A DNA stretch of 64,000 nt, from the NCBI GenBank assembly GCA_002633005.1, contig NMRA01000100.1, positions 148,469-212,468 on the forward strand, read 5' to 3'. The DNA comes from Phoronis australis (Eukaryota; Phoronida; Phoronidae). The position numbers and the translations under genes were made by a program. Positions 9,901 to 21,900 of the stretch are shown here, piece by piece; position 1 is the stretch's first letter; every line of letters starts with the position of its first letter. A model generated the notes under the pieces. It saw only the letters and a list, made by a program, of their open reading frames with translations, was not told the origin of the DNA and did no database searches.

Positions 9901-12900
9901 ACTTTCTTTGTGCACACAAAAGCTAAACATATGAACAGTCCTTGAAGTGAGTTGAGTACTATGAAAATATATGTTGACCAAATGGTATCGGTAAACGACT
10001 GTATGAAGCCAAATATCCATGTCAGACCCATGATTGTCGCCAGTTTCATGTAGAGTAACAATTTGCACTGTTTTCGTTGTGCCTCCTGAAATAACCGTGC
10101 CGTTTTCATGGCTTTGTGTATGCCCCATACTGTGATGCAGAAGAGGATGAAGTTGGCTACGGTTAGCACCCCGGCGGGTATAACAAAAAACACCAGCACA
10201 GCGTCCCTGTTGGTGATGAAGCACAGTCCGTTGGCGTAGCTCGGGACGATGATGAAATCACCGGTATCCAATGAAGTGCTGTTTATGTCGATTAGTATGG
10301 CCGACGCTATGATCAAAAGGGGCAGTAACCACCCATATAGGGAGTAACACACAAATGTCTTCAGTGTAGTTGGCTGACTGCTACCTTTTACACATGCAAA
10401 CACTCTGCATAAATCATACGCTATTACGCTCATCCAGAAGAAGGACGCCAGAAAGAAGTAGTGTATTGCTACTCCAATAGCGTAGCACAGGTGCCAGTGT
10501 TCAGTTTGTGCAATCCCAGTTACGAATAACAGCTGCGCTAAGAACAGAGCCAGTGCAAGACTCATCAAACACATTCCGGGAATATTTTGCAAAGCTTTGA
10601 AGACTAGATAAATTATTATCAGTATTGCTAACGACACAATCGATATGATCTGACCAATCAGTGATACGAGTGCCTGAGTCTCGTCGAAGGTTATCCGGAA
10701 AATTGGAAATGTCTTGTTGAATTGATGCGTTATGTTTTCTGAAAAGTATTGAGTTGGAACACAGGCTTGCAGAACGTGTGTGCCATTGACACTAATGTTC
10801 CTGTAGTATGTTTCATTGAGCACAAAGTCCTCATTATGTATGAACAACGAATTATTTTTGTACAGAGTGTAATCGTTTTCCTTCAAACTGATAAGGTGAC
10901 AATTCAGAGGGAGGTCTACAAAGGTCTCGAATGTTGTGTTTGGCGAACTATTTAACTGGACGTTCAACAAGGGAGGAATTCTCGGTTTTGTGTTTGTTGA
11001 AACGCACTTTCCATTTTTGAAGATCTTTGACTTTCCACAGTTGATAGCATAGCATATGTTTCCAAGTGATAGTCGACCATTCGGACATTTGACACTTTTC
11101 CTTTGCGTCTGCACTTTAGATCCCTTGCTTTCCACTTCAACTATGGACGAGCTTTTTCCTTTCCCGTTAACGCTAAAGAGAAGTGATATGGGTCTGTATC
11201 GCACTTGTCCATTGTCCTCTGGTGGAATTATGGGAACTTGGTGTTGAGGTCTTGGATAAGGCTTTTGTGGTTCGGGAATACCACAGCTCAAATCGGCCGA
11301 TTTCCCATCGCATTTTGCACAGTGCCAGTTTTTGTAGACAGTTCCGTCTCTAGAACTTACCATTGATGTGTAGTTTGCGCATAAAACAGCGTCTATTGTG
11401 CTGGAATCTGGGCACATGTCCATAATATTGTGCCGCCTTTCTTTTGCTTCTTCACACTCGGAACTTTTCCAGTTTGGTAGAACATATTCAGAGATTTGAC
11501 ACCTGTTTGCCGTGGAACTGCTGCCAAGAAGTCGTCGATGTTCCTTTGTCATGTCTAAAGTGGCATTGTGCTCTGTAGTGTTTCTGGGTCGTGGCGGCGG
11601 ACAAATCCATTTTACCTTCATGAATCTGATATCGTAATCCTCATTACATAAGCTACAATAAATGTTACTGTAAANTCTACAAAGGTCTCGAATGTTGTGT
11701 TTGGCGAACTACTTAACTGGACGTTCAACAAGGGAGGACTTCTCAGTTTTGTGTTTGTTGAAACGCACTTTCCATTTTTGAAGATCTTTGACTTTCCACA
11801 GTTGATAGCATAGCATATGTTTCCAAGTGATAGTCGACCATTTGGACATTTGACACTTTTCCTTTGCGTCTGCACTTTAGATCCCTTGCTTTCCACTTCA
11901 ACTATGGACGAGCTTTTTCCTTTCCCGTTAACGCTAAAGAGAAGTGATATGGGTCTGTAACGCACTTGTCCATTGTCCTCTGGTGGAATTATGGGAACTT
12001 GGTGTTGAGGTCTTGGATAAGGCTTTTGTGGTTCGGGAATACCACAGCTCAAATCGGCCGTTTTCCCATCGCATTTTGCACAGTGCCAGTTTTTGTAGAC
12101 AGTTCCGTCTCGAGAACTTACCATTGATGTGTAGTTTGCACATAAAACAGCGTCTATTGAGCTGGAATCTGGGCACATGTCCATGGTATTGTGCCGCCTT
12201 TCTTTTGCTTCTTCACACTCGGAACTTTTCCAGTTTGGTAGAACATATTCAGAGATTTGACATCTATTTGCCGTGGAACTACTGCCAAGAAGTCGTCGAT
12301 GTTCCTGTGTCATGTCTAAAGTGGCATTGTGCTTTGTAGTGTTTCTGGGTCGCGGTGGCGGACAAATCCATTTTACTTTCATGAATCTGATATCGTAATC
12401 CTCATTACATAAGCTACAATAAATGTTACTGTAAAGGAACTTGGATCGCTTGCCATATACGGGAATGTCCATTTTCTGTCCAAACATTTCAAAATTGTTT
12501 CCAAGACGACAGTTAGTTCCTATTTCATTATATCTTGAATGCTGAGGACACCTGTTAATAACGAAGACGGATTTCTCAGTGTTTATCCTGTTGTTAAACG
12601 CACAGCTGACTACTGCGTCGATCCACGGTCGTTTGAGAGGATCAACATAACCCGGCCCGCTGGACTTATAGTCATAACAGCAGTCTTCGTTTTTTACACA
12701 ACTTGCGTCGCAGAAACAGTTTTGCGTTGAGCAGTTTGCCAATTTTCCCACGTTGCGGCTCTCATCACACGAACACTTATCATATTCACCACACATCCTG
12801 TGGCGGTCGTAGTACTCGGGCGGTGGCGGCGTGATGATGAAGCTTGGTCTCGAACTAGGTGACAGTGTAGTTGCTGTTGTCACGGAAACCAGCGCAAACC

Positions 12901-15900
12901 AGCAAACTGCCTGATGTAGTCCCATTCCTATCTGTCTTTCTGAAATTACAAAGTAGATTTTGTTAAAATACTATAGACCCACTGGCACTTGCAGTTGTAA
13001 CATGTTGAAACTGGTTTAAATCTTTCCTATAATTGCTTTGAGGTGGCGATTTGTAACATCATTTCTAAAATCTGTTGGTCTATTAACACCAGGTTCTAGC
13101 CTATTTACATTGGCACAATGTTCAGCCAGGATCAGTCCTGTTGTGCATCAGTGTTAACACTAACTACACGCCACCAGCGTACCAAACGCCCTTGCCTGGT
13201 CTTCTAAGAATGCTGTATAACTCTTTAAGATGGTCAAGGAAATGAGGGGCAGAAACGTGTCAATGTAAATAGGCCAGGGGGTAATGTAAAGAGATGTTTC
13301 AGAAATTTTGTTGCTATTATTGATACGTCTTAGATCGTAAAGCTTAGTTTTAATTTAGATCGCTTTCTGTTCAGAAACTTCCATTACTCAGATTACAGGT
13401 GCTATCTGGTCTAGTGAAGAACCGACATCTTTTGAGTTCAACCTCACTTCTACCTGGTTATTTATCTACTACCTCTATTTATCATCTTATTTTTTTTTCA
13501 TCGGTCTTTCCGTGTTAATTTCTTATTCTTTGCTTATTATTTGAATATTGCCTTTCATTTTGTAATTCTGTTAGACAAAAGTTTGTCTTACTGTCTGTAT
13601 GTTTTTACTGAGTGCCCCCATGGAAAGCTGTGTGAACTGATAGGGCTACCCTCATTGTAAATATTACATTAATAAATAAATAATAAAAATTAGGAACCCT
13701 AACTGGGAATCTAGATTGCGGGTCTAGTGCTCTTACACTGAGCTTCTGAGGACACGACATCTGTGCAATTACTGTTTGCAGGCAACTGTTATGTCATAAA
13801 TTCTATGAGCGGCATTTCTAACAAGATACTACTAGTTACTAATTCCAGTATTCACTTTTAAGTACTCAGACATTGAGTGAGCAGAACCTCCCCCCAACAA
13901 CCGAACAAGGACGTAACTAACCTGTTGGCAAAAATAACATTGCAGCCACTGTGTCTCTGACTAACATTTTCATTATTGAAAAAGCATGTTCATTTTTTCA
14001 CTATTCGTATGAATGGAGTACTGGGATTACAAGTCAATCTTATTTTTTAGTAATTAGAAATTCACACGAAGATGCTGGTTTAGCTAAATGGATCTGCCAT
14101 TTGTGGGCCTTAGGTTTGGGATTTTGACTTCACTGTAGTGAAGTGGGTATTGAGCCTTTCATGCTGTTGGTTTAACACAGTCTTTATCTTCCATTCTGAC
14201 AAAAGTTTCTTTCATAGTTTGACTCATGCATACATGATAACTATGAATTGAAACTATGAACAACTTGTCCCTATTTTGAGAAGCCAGCATATTTGAATGG
14301 ATCTGGTATGATTAGTGTTCCACCTGTTGGCCAGTGGTCTGACCAAGGCATGCAGTCTTGGGCCATATTGTGAATTCTTGTTGTATGAGTTGTTAGCATC
14401 TGGTAATTGCCCACCAATGACATTGTGTTGGGGTGCAATAGCTGCGAGAACAATTTCTGGTGGGAGGCATGTACTGTATTAAAATGCTATAAGTAGTATT
14501 GTGTTTTGTTACGTGTATCTGCCTCTGTATTGGCAGTTTCGATAAAATGGAAATTACGAATTTACCACAACAAAATTCTTGCACTCATTTTGTAAGTGTT
14601 AACCAATGTTTGCATGGCCTACTTCAGGGGCTGAAATGACCCCTGTATCGGCCTACTTCAGGGGATGAAATGACCCCTGTATCCAGATTGATAACATTTT
14701 TGAAGTACTACTTACTAGGTGATAAAGCTCAATTGAATGGGGTCTGGTAAAAGTTCTTTAGTTTGGGGAAAAAAGAATTGCTTGTGCTTGAGGTAGACCA
14801 GGTACCAAATTTTTTAAACATGGGGCAATACTGACCATCCTAAATTCAAAAATTGGGATGACCTGCAAATGATCATTCACGTTTATGGGGTTGCAAGAGT
14901 ATGTTTTGCATGTGGTTGTTTAGGAGGATTTTATCAATGGTTAAACTCTTTTGAGTCAAATGCAGTGTGTGATATTTGAGAAATTGATGGATGCCAAAAA
15001 CACGTGTCCCAATCTTCATTATCACGAAAACTGAATTTTGTTGTCCCAAATTACAGAGATTGTCCCAAACTGGAGATTTTTACCATTAAAGTCAAATTGT
15101 ATAGTGTTAAAGAAATTCAAAACGTTTAAGTAACTTAATGTTGTAACAAGATCATCACTATTTGTTCAGTTTTTGTAAAGGTTGGTAATACATGCCATGG
15201 ATATTACCTGCTACTATGTACTGTAACAGCTGTGTGGAAACTAAATACCTGACAGCACCAACCTTCAGAAATGTGCCGTAATTCTCCCTGTAACCTGTTA
15301 CCTAGCCTGTCACCTGGTAAAACAATATTACGCTAAAATGCGAAACGGTTTTCAGGTATCATTTAAGACTCATTTCAGGAGGTGTATACAGGAAGAGTAA
15401 AACTTGCATGGAAAATGAGGTGAATGTACAAAATACTTGGAGAATGACTCAGTTTGCTGCATTGGTGACTTTGGAAAGGTAGTTAAATGTCATAAAGGAA
15501 AGGGGGAAAGACCCTTTTTAGATTCTAACCTCGTTGCTCTATGATCGATAATTAAGGTACATCGTTACCATATGCCCATACATACATAGACTGGGAGATG
15601 TCATTATATGATTTAGGGTGTACGATTAGAAATTTAATAGCCTGTAATTTGGATGATAATTCATCATGATTATCTTATTGGGTGTAATTTTCTACAGAAA
15701 AAATTGTTCAAAGGTTGCACTAGTTGCTGACGTTTCAGAAAGAATTTCATGTTTATGGAAGCCACGCTCACCCAAGTCATGTTTATAAACCCCTGTTTTT
15801 GTCCGGGTTACATTGGAGTGCCTTTTGCAACAAGTGAGCATTCCTGATGTCACGAAATAGCCACTTCAAGGCATACTGCATTACCGCAGCGCCCTCTCCC

Positions 15901-18900
15901 ATTCTGTGGTATTTACCCACAATGCTGTGTCTGTTAGGGAACTTGGCCTGTCATACACTGCTTCACGGCTAATCACTATTTTACAGATTAGTTTGCCATT
16001 TCTCGATGCCAAAAACGTTTCACTGTTGCATAGCAAGTTGAAATGCAGTTATCAAAAAATTGAAAAACTGAGATAGGCGGGATCAATCATTCTTCATTTG
16101 TCTGACTCTACAGAGAAGTATTTTAACAGCTCCTCAACTTTTCGAAAACCAGACCAAAACATGCTGCATGTGAGAATTACACTCTATGTTCCGGATGGAT
16201 CAATGGAGTATGTTAGAATCATAGATTTGCGGATGTATTCACTGCTGCAAACGTCATTAATTAATTCTTCGTTTAGTTTGGCTATTTTTATATTTATCTC
16301 TGTGGAGAGCTTATAAGCAACGTCAATGTAGTCAACAAAGGAACTGCAAAACAATGCTTCTGTTTTATAGTTATATTGCTTCGGAATCAGTTCCGTTCTG
16401 TTGACCAAACGCAGGATTAAGTGTTCTGGTGCCGTATGCACATCAATGTACAGAACATCTAAAGGTTAAATCATGGTGTAAGAGGCAAGTAAATATCCTT
16501 GCGTTAAACACAAAACCTTCTTAAAGGCCCTAAACTGTGTTACAGGACATGCTGTAACTATATTGAAGTTATCTTCATTTCAATAATTACTGATTTAAGA
16601 AATAATAATTTCACTCAATGATATGTACATTAAAGAGCTAAAAACTAAGTGTTTTTATTAAAATCCTTAAGTACTTGAAGCAAAGTAACCCCTGAGCTAA
16701 GAGCTACCGTAGTTTACAGTTCATATTATTCTATATCAGTAAGAAATGATTTAAATTTCTATTTCTCATGCCCAAAAAGCTTAGGCTATGACATGTTAAC
16801 CACCTCTAACATTTACACCTTCCTATACTGAATTTCAGACTGTGGGATTTTTTAAACCTTAAGCAATTTAAATAACATCAGTGATTGGCCATATTATAAT
16901 GGGAAATCAAAGAATAAACGCTGTAAATTAAAACTCAATGCAGTTTTGCGTGATTTCTAAAAACATCAGGTGTTAAAGTACACTAGGTCCTCACTAGACA
17001 ACCAAGTTAAAATTGGCTGAGAGCTCCGATTTTCTACCACAGTTGTAGATAAAATGAGGATACTTGCACATCCAGCAATGTGTAGGCTGTGATTTCTATA
17101 AAACTAACAAGTTGCAGCAATAGAATTTCAAACTGACCTTGTTTGATTTTTACTGCCATGTAGAATATAATATCCAGCCTTCTTTCCAAACCACCACCAC
17201 CACCAACAGCTAACAACGCCTAACTAATGTTGATACAGTTGCTTATCGCATTCAGCTGGAGTCTTGCTGGTCCTGAATGCCTCATAGCCCAATGTAATCA
17301 AGAATTAAGACCAGTTGTTGAAGTAAACATTCTGCTCAAAGTTGGCCTAGTGAATCAGAGAGCTTCCAGCTGTGTTAAGAGGCTTGGTGTTAATTTTAAA
17401 CAACATGGCACCTGTTGGCCCTTGCTGGGAACATGTACCAGATATCTTGGGGGATAATGCTCAATGCTGGCAACTGGTGACAATCTTCTGTCTTGCAGCC
17501 TTGGTGAATGAGAATTTGATCAGTGAGAACTGCAACTGAGCGGCAGTTTCTTAATGAACACCTTTTTAATCACTAATTCGTACATCACTATACATGCCTA
17601 CTCTCCCAAGAAATTCGAGAGCTTTTTAATCACTAATACCTTCATCACTATATATGTACTAACTCTCCGTGGTATTTCAAGAGTCTAACATTTCCATCAA
17701 TTCGCCTCGTATCCCAGAGGAAGAATTATAACTCTGGTAAATCATAACCGCTTTTCGCTTGGGGTGACTTGACTAGAAACACGTCAACACAGCAAGAGCA
17801 ACACAGAAATTCCTATAAATTTTCCTAGAAAGTTTGATTACGTTCTCAAGTTTGAAAACAAAGGCACCACTCTTAATGCATACAGTGCTACTCCAGTTAG
17901 GCATCTAGGGTGTATTTGACATCGGCTGATGTCGTAGATGTATTAGTTTTACTGGGGACAGAAGGTCGCGGTTCGGATTGCTGTGGCCAAAAAGTGAATG
18001 TGAGCATGGAGCTCTAAAATTTGCTGAGCGTTGTGGTTTGCCACACGCTCAAAGAGATTGAGGAGGTGGGAAGAGCGTGAAATGTAGGCTAATGTTACCA
18101 GCAATCTTGTCGCCCGTGATCCTTTAGTAGCTGCCTCTTGGTTAAAAATGCCAGACGGACTGGTTAGGCACCCACAGCCGGCCTGGTGAAGCACCCACAG
18201 CCGGCCTGGTTAGGCACCCACAGCCGGCTTGGTGAAGCACCCACAGCCGGCCTGGTTAGGCACCCACAGCCGGCCTGGTTAGGCACCCACAGCTGGCCTG
18301 GTTAGGCACCCACAGCCGGACTGGTTAGGCCCCCAATACTGCAGAAGCCTGCTGCCAGTGAATGCACATGTCATTGATTCCTCTGTGTTTATATTCTTAA
18401 TAATTTGAACGTTATGGTTCGACTTTTGATCATTATGGTTTGACTTGATCGTTCTTAGATTCACTTCCGTCTAATGTAATTCGATGTTGTCATGAGAAAA
18501 GAGTTGGCAAATCGAAGTACAGCGCAGTTGTATGTATTTAGTTAGGTTGTCGTGTGTCCTGTGACCAGGATGAGTCACTTTTAGAAAATTCACGTAACCA
18601 TGAAAACTCGGTTTTGGAAAATTCATGTGACGATGAAGGCTTGGTCTTGAGATTTCGATCAGTTCTGCGGTATTTTTGCCAGTAAAAATTGGCATCTCTA
18701 CACCACCTCAAACTGTTATGATTACCACATAAAAAGTCTGAGTCAACGGGGAAAAAATCCAATGTGAGCAGAAGTCATTGCCAAACTTGTCATTTTTCAA
18801 AAAGCTTACTGAAGTGCTAAAAACACGCATATTTTTGATTGATGACAGCTGTACCATACAAATTGCTAACCAGGAAGTAGAACTTTGTAGTGTTTTCCAG

Positions 18901-21900
18901 CTTGACAAAATTACAAAATTCATGAACGCGTTCGAAAGTCTGTGTCTATACTATGAGGATGTGAAGTTTACAAAACAGCTCTCTATAGTGAGGTTCTTTA
19001 CTAAAAAAAATGCATAAATCAAGACTTGTGCATTTAAATTTACGCAAACAGCTCCGTAGCTTACCAGACAAATATAAGAGATATTGGTTGAACGAAGAGT
19101 GCACTATGTTTTTGGTGATCTGAGTCAAATTGATGTTATAAAGTTTATCATAACATCTTAACTAGCTTTAATATTCTGTAAAGTGAGTCATCACAGCTGT
19201 AGAAAGGTGTTGGATACTGAATGCTTTCAACCAAGTTTGAACTTGGCAACATTGTATATACACTGAAAAAAGAGCCAGCACTGTGAGCTCACTTCTCTCT
19301 TGCCTGGGCTTCTAAGTAATCATTACAGTGTGTATGTGTGTGTGTCCAAACTTGAAAGGTTCTGATTGACAGTGGGCGCCAATTGATACATTGGGTGTCC
19401 TTGCCAGGGGTCCAGATTTCTGCTAGGACATCCATTTGGACACCTAGGATGTACACCTGGGTGGAATGCTGTAATTGCCAGAGTCAAAGCAGGTGGAGAA
19501 CACTGCTTTGAGGAAATAAACTATTCCAGCATATTTTGCTGTAAAATAAAGAAACTTTGCTATGTATGTGAAATGTGTACGTAGCTGCAAGATCTATTAG
19601 ACTTCCGGCCATTTAGGAACTAGGTTAACTGCTGCTGTCTAGAGATTCATTTCCTTGCAAATATTTTTGTGCTACTTGCTTTCTCTATAGATTGAAAATG
19701 GTGAGTTTTGGTGAAGATTTACATAAACGTCCTTGCTACATTTCTAAATTATTTTCCAGTCTGCAGTACTTTGTAGAGACATGAGTCGCAGTGTCTGTTA
19801 ATTTGAGTGATGACATAGGTGTTGTCACTCAAAATACTAGTAAGAAATGTTGGTCATAGTTTCGAAGTTGAGATTACATCAGGTCGCCGTAAACTCAGTC
19901 AGGAGTCAATCATAAGATGATGGTGGTGATCATATGGTCATGAATTCTTTATTTTTTGCGCCCTCATTCCAGTTTTCCAGTTACAGAATTGCTGATGTCA
20001 TCGTTTTGTTATTCTGTCTGGCTGCGCAGACTGAAAATTACTGCAAAAGCTATCAATTCAATGTATGATTAAAACACAACTTTGAAATATGTTTACTGTT
20101 TCAATGTTGGATCCTGTACGTTCACTGACAGAACTGTCTTCGGACTATTACCTTGCATTTAATACAACAACACGACAATAGACACAATAAAGGACGTCAA
20201 TATACACAGAAAAACTGAACTGCAATATCTAGGCTTGCACCTTCAATTGACAAGTGGCTACTGTACATATAAGTGAGTGAGTGTTAACTTTACATGGTAT
20301 ATTAACTACTAGTGCTAGCCACATGATTACCTTTACATGGTATATTAACTACTAGTGCTAGCCACATGATTACCTTTACATGGTATATTAACTACTAGTG
20401 CTAGCCACATGATTACCTTTACATGGTATATTAACTACTAGTGCTAGCCACATGATTACCTTTAATATAGGTTACTGTGGTTAGAACTTCAATGTTAATA
20501 TCGTCAGTGTATTTTTGCTTCCAAGGAGGTAAAACTTGAAACAAACTTTAAATCGGCAATCATTTCTGTTCTCGTTTCAAAGTCTTTTAATTAGGAAAAT
20601 CACGGGTATCAGTTTTGTCCCTCAGCTTTCATAAAATTCAAACCCTCTTAGCTTTGGTTATGTGGGACTCTGATAAATGTCCAAATTTGGAACATTAAAT
20701 TCTGATGAAACTTTCGCATACTATGTGCTTTGTACACTGTTCTCAAATGAGACTTCACTTAGTAATTCCATATTTTGGGAGTTGTTTTGAAAATGTTCCA
20801 CTTTTGCATGGAGGGCTGTCATAAATAGGACTTATATGATTTTTATGAAAAAACACAATAAGTTACATGAAGCAAAAACGAAGTGACATTTTAGACAAAT
20901 GCGACAGCGTTTTTGAGATTTCTTCGAGAACATTTCTACCAAATGAAATTTTGCTATGTTACTGACACCATTGTTTTTAGAAACGTGCTTTCTTTTTTGT
21001 TAAATTTTGCTAAAAATACATGGCCACATGGCCTAATTAATGACGGACTGGTAGGAAGGTATAAATCAAAGTATACATGCCTTCTACTGTCCGTAAGTAC
21101 ATTTGCAGTCTTAATTTCTATAGTTCTGTAGATATTTGACTACCGGTAAATGCACATACTTTTTCATAAGGTTCTACATAACCTTGACCTTACTTGTAAA
21201 CTTTGCAGTAATGTTTCAAATTGTCTGTTGATTGAGCTCACCTTTGTCTGTGTTATGGCTCTCAAGTTAATTCCCACTCACAAGAAGATGTCCACAGGAA
21301 CCAGCCAACAGCAGCTTTTGATCAATAAACCAGTGATAGGAGATATCTGTCTGGCAGCTTTGCCAGTTCCGTGTTTAACTGTCCTGTAAACATGGATCTA
21401 ATGGCTACCCCAAGTTTGAATGATGGTCTTGTGGTAGTGTTCATCTGTCAAGTTCTGACAGGTCTTGATAAAGTAATGCCATTGGCTGGGATTCAGGTTG
21501 GCGGCATGTTGAACTCTGGCATTGGACATGGTTGTTAGATTATAGATTCCCATGTGCAATCCAGAGAAGTTCTGAGAATTTGCTTTAAAAATTGCACATA
21601 ATTTTTTCAGATGAAACATTTTGTTGTCAGTTGTAAGAATTGCGACCTGTATTTGCTTGTTGAGAAATTGTTTGCACTGAAGATTTTGTGGTGTGAAAAT
21701 TAAGATTGATGTTATTTGTACGTATTCTTCAGCATCCGATGGTATCATTCTATAAGAGCAACAGAAATCTTGATTTTGTGTAAGAGTTGTATTCACTGAT
21801 AATAGTGTGTAGACTGAAAACCCTTTGGACGAAGCAGTTCTTGGCAAATATTTTGATCTCTTTTTCTTGAAGCTGTATTTCCCCCCGGAAAAACGCGTTG

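Noticed and set aside
11934-12339. ORFs antisense or out of frame to the receptor (80 and 131 codons)
   Set aside because: They are shadow frames of the receptor coding sequence and partly fall in the artificial duplicate.
10915-12435. Genuine tandem duplication of the receptor ectodomain
   Set aside because: The boundary coincides exactly with the N, and removal restores the frame, so an assembly overlap is the simpler explanation.
16184-16451. Minus-strand exon-like frame ([20 protein letters not shown]) after an acceptor-like CCTTTAG
   Set aside because: No donor or partner exon and no family recognised; its length is within chance for AT-rich DNA. Worth revisiting only with transcript data.
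18159-20463. Regularly spaced repeats that could suggest a CRISPR array
   Set aside because: The 23-bp and 43-bp units are head-to-tail with no unique spacers, in an animal intron; they are minisatellites.
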